Source: an uncultured Clostridia bacterium (GTDB taxonomy: Bacteria > Bacillota > Clostridia > Christensenellales > UBA1242). From it: a DNA stretch of 8,000 bases. The notes below the pieces were generated by a model. The model saw only the letters and a program-made list of their open reading frames with translations, did no database searches and had not been told where the DNA came from. The stretch covers positions 1 through 8,000 of the forward strand of contig CALVNU010000036.1 of assembly GCA_944349915.1 (NCBI GenBank), read 5' to 3'. Positions within the stretch are counted from its first letter, which is position 1. Each line of letters begins with the position of its first letter. Position numbers and translations under genes: made by a program. This document shows positions 1-4,625 of the stretch, in pieces.

Positions 1-69
1 TGAAAAATCGCTTTCGACCTTTTACGCAAGTTTTTTCATTTCTTTGATATATTGTTTTTGCCATTTCAT
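1..69 (-). CDS. possible 5' end of a further gene, cut by the window edge
   Basis: A G-rich ribosome-binding-like stretch (GGGGG, 79-75 on the minus strand) precedes two ATG codons. The ATG at 69 opens only a 15-codon frame ending at 22-24. The ATG at 64 opens a basic frame (starting MAKTIYQRNEKTC) that is still open at the window edge. The stretch lies beyond the terminator that ends the acpS operon, so it would be a separate transcription unit. I do not recognise the peptide, and the two overlapping frames leave the reading uncertain. Confidence 0.25.
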
Positions 70-104
70 AACAACCCCCAAAAATTTGTTATATGTTTAG
101 AATG

Positions 105-139
105 AAAAAAAAAGCGCGCTTTTATGCGTGCGTTTTTTT
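105..139. terminator. bidirectional intrinsic terminator after acpS
   Basis: A 6-bp GC stem (gcgcgc 114-119 with gcgtgc 126-131, one G-T wobble, loop ttttat) is flanked by nine A on the left and seven T on the right. Read on the minus strand the stem is followed by nine U, so it can end the tyrS-yigZ-recX-acpS transcript about 150 nt past the acpS stop. Read on the plus strand it ends in seven U. The AT-rich stretch 139-287 between this terminator and acpS holds no gene that I can support. Confidence 0.8.
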
Positions 140-287
140 GTTTTGTTATCTTGCCTAAAATTGTTTTTAAAGAAAAATTTTAAGTTTTTTTATTGAAATT
201 TATAAGTTTTAAACTAAGATATATCAATTTACCATCTTATTTTCAAAAATCTAAATTTTCAATTTGCTCATTAAAAATAATAATTTT

Positions 288-650
288 TCACACAATAACA
301 GCAACCGCAACAACTGTTGTTGGAGTGTGAGAAAGAGAAATATGAACACTTTTTCCAGCAAATTTTTCTTGCAAGGCAATCTGTGCTATTCCATAAAGTT
401 CTACAAATGGTTTGCCACTTTCATCATGAAGCATTTTGATGTCTTTAAATGAAACGCCACTTGTTTTGCCAAGTCCTAGAGCCTTCATAACCGCCTCTTT
501 AACGCTAAACAAACTTGCAACGCGTTGTTGTTTTAAACTATCGCATTTTGCTTTTTCAATGTGCTTAATTTCTTCTTCAAATGCAATGCGGTTTAAAAAT
601 TGACTTGACGAGTCAAAGCGTTCCACTTCATCAATATCAATCCCTATCAT
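288..650 (-). CDS. acpS: holo-[acyl-carrier-protein] synthase
   Basis: AcpS transfers 4'-phosphopantetheine from coenzyme A to the conserved serine of acyl carrier protein, switching on fatty-acid synthesis in the cytoplasm. The 120-residue product has the normal family length. It shows the N-terminal GIDIDEVERF block with the metal-binding Asp5, and the FSVKEAVMKALG block (48-59) whose Glu52 completes the Mg/CoA site. Near the end is the ISLSHT strand (104-109). I start at the ATG at 650 because it lies about 6 nt behind a strong GGAGGAGG site inside recX and gives the canonical N-terminus. The frame is open upstream to 743, but those extra residues are only recX in another frame. It overlaps the recX 3' end by 14 nt and is the last gene of the operon, implying translational coupling. 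Confidence 0.95.
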   Translation of the reverse strand: MIGIDIDEVERFDSSSQFLNRIAFEEEIKHIEKAKCDSLKQQRVASLFSVKEAVMKALGLGKTSGVSFKDIKMLHDESGKPFVELYGIAQIALQEKFAGKSVHISLSHTPTTVVAVAVIV

Positions 651-1251
651 CTGTAACCTCCTCCCAAGCCCTTGCAATATAAGAAAAACCAAAACCTTTT
701 CCAGCAAGGTGATTATAAAATTTTTGTTTAGTTTTGATATCAATCTGTTTATTTTTCAAATATTTTTTAGCAAATTTAAGGCAGACTTCATATTCATTTT
801 CATCATTAAGCGAAGACAGACATTTTTCAACTATATTATCTTTAACCCCTTTTGAAAGAAGTTCGTATTTAATTTTCCGCCTGCTTTTGCCTTTAGAAAA
901 AAGGTTGACATAATTTTCGGCATAAACTTCATCGTCAATATATCCATATTCTTTCAATTTGTTAATCGCCTTATCAATGCACACCTTTGGATATTTTTTT
1001 TCTTTCAAAAAGTCGCGAAGTTGCTTTTCTGTTTTCATCATTTTTGCAAGAAGGGCTAGGGCACGATTAAAACATGCATAGTCGCCATTTTCAAGCACGA
1101 GGCTATCAAAAAATTCTTTATCAAATTCCTGTCCCGTCTTCAAACTATGCCTTGCCAGAACCTCTGCCTCCATAACGCCCAAGCAGTTGTCATCAACAAA
1201 CAGATAATATCTATCACCCCTGCCTATTTTTTTTATTTCGGTAATTTTCAT
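637..1251 (-). CDS. recX: regulatory protein RecX
   Basis: RecX binds RecA filaments and usually limits RecA recombinase and SOS co-protease activity. The 204-residue product carries the three helical repeats of the family. These are an AxxLLAKMMKTEKQLRDFLKEK helix pair with the following IDKAINKLKEYGYIDDEVYAENY segment, then a KGKSRRKIKYELLSKGV repeat, then a third repeat ending in LAGKGFGFSYIARAW. The N-terminal 60 residues form the less conserved beta-type extension seen in many Firmicutes RecX proteins. The ATG overlaps the stop of the upstream yigZ-type gene in an ATGA, and its own end overlaps acpS, so it is translationally coupled on both sides. The grouping with tyrS is positional; no recA lies in the window. 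Confidence 0.9.
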   Translation of the reverse strand: MKITEIKKIGRGDRYYLFVDDNCLGVMEAEVLARHSLKTGQEFDKEFFDSLVLENGDYACFNRALALLAKMMKTEKQLRDFLKEKKYPKVCIDKAINKLKEYGYIDDEVYAENYVNLFSKGKSRRKIKYELLSKGVKDNIVEKCLSSLNDENEYEVCLKFAKKYLKNKQIDIKTKQKFYNHLAGKGFGFSYIARAWEEVTDDRD

Positions 1252-1601
1252 TTTACAAGTTCTCCTGCAACTTTGGAATAAATTCTCACCAAGCCACCAG
1301 CACCAAGTTTTATACCACCAAAATATCTTATCACAAAAATGGCAACATTTTGCAAATCTTTTTTCTGCAGAACATTCAAAATTGGGCGTCCCGCTGTTCC
1401 ACTAGGCTCGCCATCATCTAAGGCCTTTTCATAAAAAGGCGTTTTTAATCTGCATGCCCAACAAATATGAGTGGCTTTTTTATGTTCTTTTTTCAAATCT
1501 TGCAAAAATGTTTTGATTTCATCTTCGCTTTCTGCTCTAACCAATATTCCAATAAACTTTGATTTCTTTTCAATTATTTCAATTTGTTTTTCAATAATCA
1601 C
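1248..1601 (-). CDS. yigZ: YigZ/IMPACT-family protein, N-terminal domain only
   Basis: The 117-residue product carries the signature of the UPF0029/IMPACT N-terminal domain: ATHICWACRL around residue 43, DDGEPSGTAGRPIL at about 62-75, and IRYFGGIKLGAGGLVR near the end. Members of this family are implicated in translation-related control, but their biochemical role is unsettled. YigZ-type proteins are usually around 200 residues with a second ferredoxin-like domain; here the frame stops (TGA) right after the first domain. I see no continuation downstream, because recX starts inside the stop codon. The start is a GTG at 1601, behind an AGGTGG site and only 7 nt after the tyrS stop. Whether the single-domain form is functional or a stable truncation cannot be told from one sequence. 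Confidence 0.88.
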   Translation of the reverse strand: MIIEKQIEIIEKKSKFIGILVRAESEDEIKTFLQDLKKEHKKATHICWACRLKTPFYEKALDDGEPSGTAGRPILNVLQKKDLQNVAIFVIRYFGGIKLGAGGLVRIYSKVAGELVK

Positions 1602-1608
1602 AACCCAC

Positions 1609-2850
1609 CTAGTTTAACACCGCTTTTATAAAGTTTTTCTTGCCTTTTTTAAGTAGCAAAGAGCCATTTTCAAAATCTTTTGCAAAAACGGTAAGTTTTA
1701 TATCGGAAACCTTTTGTCCTTTTGCAGAAATTGCTCCGCCTTCAATCATTCTGCGCGCATCACTTTTTGAAGAACAAAGTTTGGTCATAACAAGCAGGTC
1801 GCAAATGTTTATCCCTTGATTTGCCAAGTTTTTATCAATCAAAACTTCTGGAGCATCATCACCGCCTTGAACAAAAAGGTTTTCGCTCATCTGCTTTGCC
1901 TTGATGGCATCTTCTTCACCACGAACAAATTTTGTGATTTCATAGCACAATTCTTTTTTTGCTTTAACAATATCTTGTGCAACAATTTGCTTAATATGAC
2001 TCACTGGAAGGTCGGTAAACAGAGCAAACATCATTTCAACACAAGCATCTGGAGTTTGGTAAATGCCTTGATAAAAATCGTAAGCAGAAATTTTATCTTT
2101 ATCAATCCAAATTGCGCCTTTTTCTGTTTTTCCCATCTTTTTGCCTTCTGGTGTAAGAAGTAAAGGATTTGTTGCGCCTATCATTTGCCTATTCTTGTTG
2201 TCTATCAAATTAAGTTTTCTGCCAAGTTCGGTGCCTGCAACAATATTTCCCCACTGGTCTGCTCCACCCCATTCAAGAGAGCAACCATATTTTTCATTTA
2301 AGTGGACAAAGTCGTATGCCTGCATAAGCATATATCCCATTTCAAAGAAAGTTAGTCCACCTTCTTTCAACCTATTTGCATAAATTTCATTTGATATCAT
2401 CTTGTTAACATTAAAATGCACACCCACATTGCGCATAAAATCAACATAATCATAGCCCTTAAACCAGTCATTGTTGTTTACAATTTCCGCTTTATTCTCG
2501 CCTTCAAAATCAAGAAAAATTGATAAAGACTTTTTTATCTGCTCAATATTTTTTGCAAGTTCTTCTTTTGAAAGCAACTTTCTCATTTCTGTTTTGCCAG
2601 ATGGGTCTCCAACAGAAGCAGTTGCCCCACCCATCAAGAGATAAACCTTATGACCTGCCTGTTGAAATCGTCTTAAAATGCAAAATGGAACACAATGCCC
2701 TATGTGCAAACTGTCCATTGTTGGATCTGTGCCTTCATATAATGCAATCGGTTTTCCACTTTCCAGCATTTTTTTTAAGCCTTCTTCATCTGTGCATTGA
2801 TATAAAAGCCCTCTTTCTTTTAACACATTATACAAATTTTTATCAACCAT
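1609..2850 (-). CDS. tyrS: tyrosyl-tRNA synthetase
   Basis: This class I aminoacyl-tRNA synthetase activates tyrosine with ATP and charges tRNA-Tyr in the cytoplasm. The 413-residue product has the ATP-binding HIGH motif intact (49-52) and the second signature as KMGKT (238-242). The tyrosine-pocket region around 170-200 (QAYDFVHL, WGGADQWGN) is present, as is a C-terminal S4 RNA-binding domain (about 345-413, LCSSKSDARRMIEGGAI). An in-frame ATG exists at 2871, but it lies inside the 3' arm of the T-box terminator. The ATG at 2850 follows the U-run and a clear GGAGG (2860-2856) and gives a family-like N-terminus, so I choose it. The gene is controlled by the tyrosine T-box leader upstream and heads the tyrS-yigZ-recX-acpS operon. 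Confidence 0.97.
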   Translation of the reverse strand: MVDKNLYNVLKERGLLYQCTDEEGLKKMLESGKPIALYEGTDPTMDSLHIGHCVPFCILRRFQQAGHKVYLLMGGATASVGDPSGKTEMRKLLSKEELAKNIEQIKKSLSIFLDFEGENKAEIVNNNDWFKGYDYVDFMRNVGVHFNVNKMISNEIYANRLKEGGLTFFEMGYMLMQAYDFVHLNEKYGCSLEWGGADQWGNIVAGTELGRKLNLIDNKNRQMIGATNPLLLTPEGKKMGKTEKGAIWIDKDKISAYDFYQGIYQTPDACVEMMFALFTDLPVSHIKQIVAQDIVKAKKELCYEITKFVRGEEDAIKAKQMSENLFVQGGDDAPEVLIDKNLANQGINICDLLVMTKLCSSKSDARRMIEGGAISAKGQKVSDIKLTVFAKDFENGSLLLKKGKKNFIKAVLN

Positions 2851-2860
2851 AAATTCCTCC

Positions 2861-3046
2861 AAAAAAAGCATACCTCTCCTTTATTATCGGAAGTCGAGCC
2901 AAGCGACGCACAAGCGACATTTTAGCGAGACTAATTTTTATTCAAACTTGTAATGCTATGCGACGGCATAGGAAATTCGTTAGAATTTTAAAAATTTTAT
3001 GCAAATAAAATTTTAACATCACATAGTTTTTTAGGACGAAGTATGC
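2861..3046 (-). terminator. T-box terminator with a 152-nt loop
   Basis: The 5' arm GCATACTTCGTCCT (3046-3033) pairs with AGGAGAGGTATGC (2880-2868) in 13 bp, with one bulged G and one G-U wobble. Seven U follow directly (2867-2861). The 5' arm overlaps the 3' side of the antiterminator, exactly as the mutually exclusive T-box mechanism requires. The loop (2881-3032) is 152 nt instead of the usual few nucleotides, so the hairpin may form slowly or only with the help of the structures inside it. Confidence 0.65.
2956..3014. repeat. three back-to-back perfect hairpins in the terminator loop
   Basis: Three perfect inverted repeats with 4-nt loops follow one another with gaps of 1 and 2 nt. They are CTATGC/GCATAG (2956-2971, loop GACG), AAATTC/GAATTT (2973-2988, loop GTTA), and a 10-bp all-AT stem at 2991-3000/3005-3014 (loop GCAA, a GNRA tetraloop on the plus strand). 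A fourth, weaker one, GTCG/CGAC, lies at 2893-2907. The direct repeat caagcgac occurs at 2900-2907 and 2911-2918. This clustering resembles a small non-coding palindromic element (REP- or MITE-like), but the family is not recognised. Confidence 0.6.
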
Positions 3047-3064
3047 GTTCGTGGTATGCCTAAA
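3030..3064 (-). promoter_or_regulatory. T-box antiterminator with altered tRNA-binding bulge
   Basis: The fold reads: helix A1 TTTAGG (3064-3059) with CCTAAA (3035-3030), 6 bp; an asymmetric bulge CATACC (3058-3053); helix A2 ACGAA (3052-3048) with TTCGT (3040-3036), 5 bp. This is the standard T-box layout. The consensus bulge is UGGNACC, in which UGG pairs with the CCA end of uncharged tRNA; here UGG is replaced by CA, leaving only the UACC part. Confidence 0.7.
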
Positions 3065-3329
3065 TTCAAGCGTGGGGACAACCAATATTCTTAACGCGGG
3101 CACGCAAATCTTCAATTTGCTAACCGCTAAACACCGGTTTTCCCCACGACGCCCCTTTCCCTCTTGCGAAAAATTCCGCTGGACATTTTTCTGCAAAATT
3201 TGGGGCTCGGTCAACTGTTATTGCCGGGCCCAGCCCTTCCACAATAAAGTTGCCTCTCGCTTTTCTTTTACTTCTCTTGGGAACAACCAATATTTTTAAC
3301 GCGGGCACGCAAATCTTCAATTTGCTATA
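3065..3329. repeat. 265-bp insertion-like segment inside the T-box
   Basis: The segment lies between two copies of gcctaaa (3058-3064 and 3330-3336), the second being the A1-helix sequence of the T-box. Deleting one copy plus the segment (272 bp) joins Stem I to the antiterminator at a normal distance. It is locally richer in G+C than its surroundings and contains two 61-bp direct repeats, of which the distal copy runs into the flanking duplication. It has no coding capacity that I would trust and no transposase, so it would be a non-autonomous or recombination-generated element. I do not recognise its family. Confidence 0.55.
3073..3133. repeat. 61-bp direct repeat, copy A
   Basis: It matches 3278-3338 at a constant offset of 205 bp with 55 of 61 positions identical; four of the six differences are clustered at 3123-3126. 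The core holds a small hairpin (gcaaat/atttgc with a 5-nt loop, 3104-3120). Copy A is enclosed by a 12-of-13-bp inverted repeat (3071-3083 with 3136-3148), so it folds into a rod-like hairpin of about 78 nt. Confidence 0.85.
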
Positions 3330-3338
3330 GCCTAAACA
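3278..3338. repeat. 61-bp direct repeat, copy B
   Basis: This is the second copy of the repeat, 205 bp from copy A. It keeps the same gcaaat/atttgc core hairpin (3309-3325). Unlike copy A it lacks a partner for its outer arm, because it abuts T-box sequence at about 3338. This suggests that copy B is truncated or marks one junction of the insertion. Confidence 0.85.
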
Positions 3339-3384
3339 TTAGTATCCTTTGCTCCTTATTATGCCAGTTCGTTGGCTAACGCAA

Positions 3385-3490
3385 AACTTGAAACAGTTGT
3401 AATTCATCTATAAATTGTTAAAGGTTTTCACCCTTCACCTTCTCTCTGCAAACCAATATCATAGACTACTAATTCTGCTCCACCATTTTG
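3385..3490 (-). promoter_or_regulatory. T-box Stem I with UAC (Tyr) specifier
   Basis: On the minus strand the Stem I landmarks occur in the correct order. First comes the AGTA motif near the base (around 3470), then the AGAGAG bulge (around 3446), then the apical stem-loop AAGGTGAAGGGTGAAAACCTT. The specifier region follows, GAATTACAACTG, in which TAC (3401-3399) is followed by A. UAC is a tyrosine codon, agreeing with the downstream tyrS. A small hairpin GCCA/TGGC lies just downstream at about 3377-3364, in the Stem II/III position. Confidence 0.85.
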
Positions 3491-3500
3491 ATTTGACTTG

Positions 3501-3529
3501 ATTTTAACAAAAAAACAACATATTGTCAA
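3501..3529 (-). promoter_or_regulatory. sigma-A promoter of the tyrS operon
   Basis: A perfect -35 TTGACA (3529-3524), a 17-bp spacer and a -10 TAAAAT (3506-3501) put the start of transcription near 3494, just before Stem I. The -35 begins only a few bases past the ung stop codon. No terminator separates ung from this leader, so some ung transcripts may also read into it. Confidence 0.85.
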
Positions 3530-3533
3530 CTTT

Positions 3534-4193
3534 TTAAGACCAATCAATAGGTTCTTTGCCATGTTTTTTCAAAAATTCGTTGCATTTTGAAAAATGTTTG
3601 CAACCAAAAAATCCCCTATAAGCCGACAAAGGACTTGGATGTGGTGCTTTTAAAACAAGATGCTGGTTTTCAATAAGCGGTGCAAAACTTTGAGCATAAC
3701 TTCCCCACAACATAAAAACAATAGGCTCTTCTCTTTTTCCTAAAATTTCGATAATTTTTGATGTTAATTGTTCCCACCCCTTGTCTTTATGAGAATTTGC
3801 TTGCCCTTTTCGCACAGTTAACACAGTGTTTAACAACAAAACACCTTGCTTTGCCCAGCGGGAAAGGTCGCCAGAAGGTTTGCACTTAATTTTTAGGTCG
3901 TCTTCTATCTCCTTAAAAATATTGACAAGTGAAGGCGGATATGGAAAATTGTCTGGCACAGAAAATGAAAGGCCTTGCGCTTGCCCTGGTTCATGATAAG
4001 GGTCCTGCCCAATAATCACCACCTTAACTTTATCGGGCGACACAAGGTTGAGTGCGTTAAAAATATTTTCTTCTTTTGGATAAATTGTGGCGTTTGCATA
4101 TTCATTCCCCAAAAAATTTTGCAATGATTTAAAGTAATCTTTTGCAAATTCATTTTGAAGAAGCGCAAACCAACTTTTTACAATTTTTATCAT
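3534..4193 (-). CDS. ung: uracil-DNA glycosylase, family 1
   Basis: Ung removes uracil from DNA, produced by cytosine deamination or dUTP incorporation, and starts base-excision repair. The 219-residue product has the usual length. It contains the catalytic GQDPYH (62-67, water-activating Asp64), the Pro-rich loop YPPSL (85-89), GVLLLNTVLTV (117-127), and the HPSPLS leucine loop with His185, followed by RGFFGC. It ends PIDW, as many family members do. The ATG at 4193 gives the family N-terminus, yet no Shine-Dalgarno precedes it, and the promoter's -10 box ends just 6 nt upstream, so the mRNA is probably leaderless. It lies 36 nt after the small regulator gene and may also be reached by read-through from it. 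Confidence 0.97.
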   Translation of the reverse strand: MIKIVKSWFALLQNEFAKDYFKSLQNFLGNEYANATIYPKEENIFNALNLVSPDKVKVVIIGQDPYHEPGQAQGLSFSVPDNFPYPPSLVNIFKEIEDDLKIKCKPSGDLSRWAKQGVLLLNTVLTVRKGQANSHKDKGWEQLTSKIIEILGKREEPIVFMLWGSYAQSFAPLIENQHLVLKAPHPSPLSAYRGFFGCKHFSKCNEFLKKHGKEPIDWS

Positions 4194-4199
4194 GCAATT

Positions 4200-4228
4200 A
4201 TTATACCAAACTTTTAAAATGAATGCAA
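4200..4228 (-). promoter_or_regulatory. extended -10 promoter of ung
   Basis: A consensus TATAAT (4205-4200) is preceded by TGG, forming an extended -10 (TGnTATAAT). A partial -35, TTGCAT (4228-4223), lies at 17-bp spacing. The usual 6-7 nt distance puts the transcription start on, or one base before, the A of the ung ATG. Confidence 0.7.
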
Positions 4229-4229
4229 C

Positions 4230-4436
4230 TTAATCAGAGATAAGTTCTTCAAAAGAGCAGTTTAAAACTTTAAGCAGTTTTGCAATATAAACAAGACCTG
4301 GTTCAATTTTGCCATTTAGCCATTTTGAAACAGTCCCTTTGTTGCAACCAACCGCTTCTGCAATTTCAACTTGTTTAAGCCCCTTCTCTTGCATAAGAAT
4401 TTTAAGATTCTTGCTAAAATTTGTAAGATATTCCAC
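4230..4436 (-). CDS. small Cro/CI-type helix-turn-helix regulator
   Basis: This is a 68-residue single-domain DNA-binding protein. The sequence reads through a five-helix XRE fold: NLKILMQEKGLKQVEIAEAV, then the recognition helix CNKGTVSKWLNGK, then PGLVYIAKLLKVLNCSFEEL. There is no additional sensor domain. I choose the GTG at 4436, because a strong AAAGGAG lies 5-6 nt before it. The longer frame from the ATG at 4457 (75 residues) has no ribosome site, and its first codons contain this Shine-Dalgarno. Two inverted operator-like sites lie upstream, which suggests autoregulation. It could be an antitoxin-like or phage-derived repressor, but no dedicated partner is adjacent: the mazF-like gene upstream has its own terminator, and ung is downstream. 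Confidence 0.85.
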   Translation of the reverse strand: MEYLTNFSKNLKILMQEKGLKQVEIAEAVGCNKGTVSKWLNGKIEPGLVYIAKLLKVLNCSFEELISD

Positions 4437-4468
4437 AAATTCTCCTTTTTTCGACATTATTCGTAAAC

Positions 4469-4514
4469 ATTGTATCTTATAAGCAACTTAAAAATATAAA
4501 TTCTGCTTATAAGA
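4469..4514 (-). promoter_or_regulatory. promoter/operator region of the small HTH gene
   Basis: TCTTATAAGCA (4475-4485, plus strand) and its exact reverse complement TGCTTATAAGA (4504-4514) form an 11-bp inverted repeat. Each copy contains the palindrome CTTATAAG, and their centres are 29 bp apart. The inner copy abuts a possible -10 TACAAT (4474-4469). No good -35 is visible, so the exact promoter is uncertain. The arrangement suits a dimeric repressor controlling its own gene. Confidence 0.5.
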
Positions 4515-4572
4515 AGAATTTGTAAAAAATGTGGAAATTATTTATTAAAATTTGAATAAGTTATCAAAATTG

Positions 4573-4618
4573 TAAAATAAAAAAGCCTTAATTTAGTGTT
4601 TTAAAACAAATTAAGGCT
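4573..4618 (-). terminator. intrinsic terminator of the mazF-like gene
   Basis: A perfect 11-bp stem, AGCCTTAATTT (4584-4594) with AAATTAAGGCT (4608-4618), encloses a 13-nt loop that itself contains GTTTTAAAAC. On the minus strand it is followed by TTTTTTATTTT and begins 7 nt after the stop codon. Confidence 0.9.
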
Positions 4619-4625
4619 AATATTT

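Larger units (their letters stand above)
2851..3494 (-). promoter_or_regulatory. tyrosine T-box leader, interrupted by two insertions
   Basis: T-box leaders sense uncharged tRNA and decide between an antiterminator and a terminator. All key parts are visible on the minus strand: Stem I with a UAC (Tyr) specifier, a downstream antiterminator, and terminator arms ending in U7 just before the tyrS ribosome site. The leader runs about 640 nt from the predicted start near 3494, whereas T-box leaders are normally about 200-300 nt. The excess is explained by about 272 nt added between Stem I and the antiterminator, and about 150 nt added in the terminator loop. Removing both leaves about 220 nt. Whether it still responds to tRNA is uncertain, because the tRNA-CCA pairing bases of the bulge are altered. 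Confidence 0.82.

Noticed and set aside
2851..2871. Upstream ATG of tyrS at 2871
   Set aside because: It lies within the 3' arm and U-run of the T-box terminator. The ATG at 2850 has a clear GGAGG and a family-like N-terminus.
3191..3232. GC-rich hairpin gggctcgg/ccgggccc as a terminator
   Set aside because: It pairs well only on the plus strand, has no U-run and serves no plus-strand gene. It is better seen as part of the insert.
2942..3320. Two overlapping minus-strand frames (2942-3214 and 3120-3320) sharing a peptide like KICVPALKILVVP
   Set aside because: The shared peptide comes only from the 61-bp non-coding direct repeat. The frames lie across the T-box leader, lack ribosome sites and cross structured elements.
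3073..3338. CRISPR-like repeats
   Set aside because: There are only two copies, 61 bp long, with a single spacer of 144 bp and no cas genes. This does not fit a CRISPR array.
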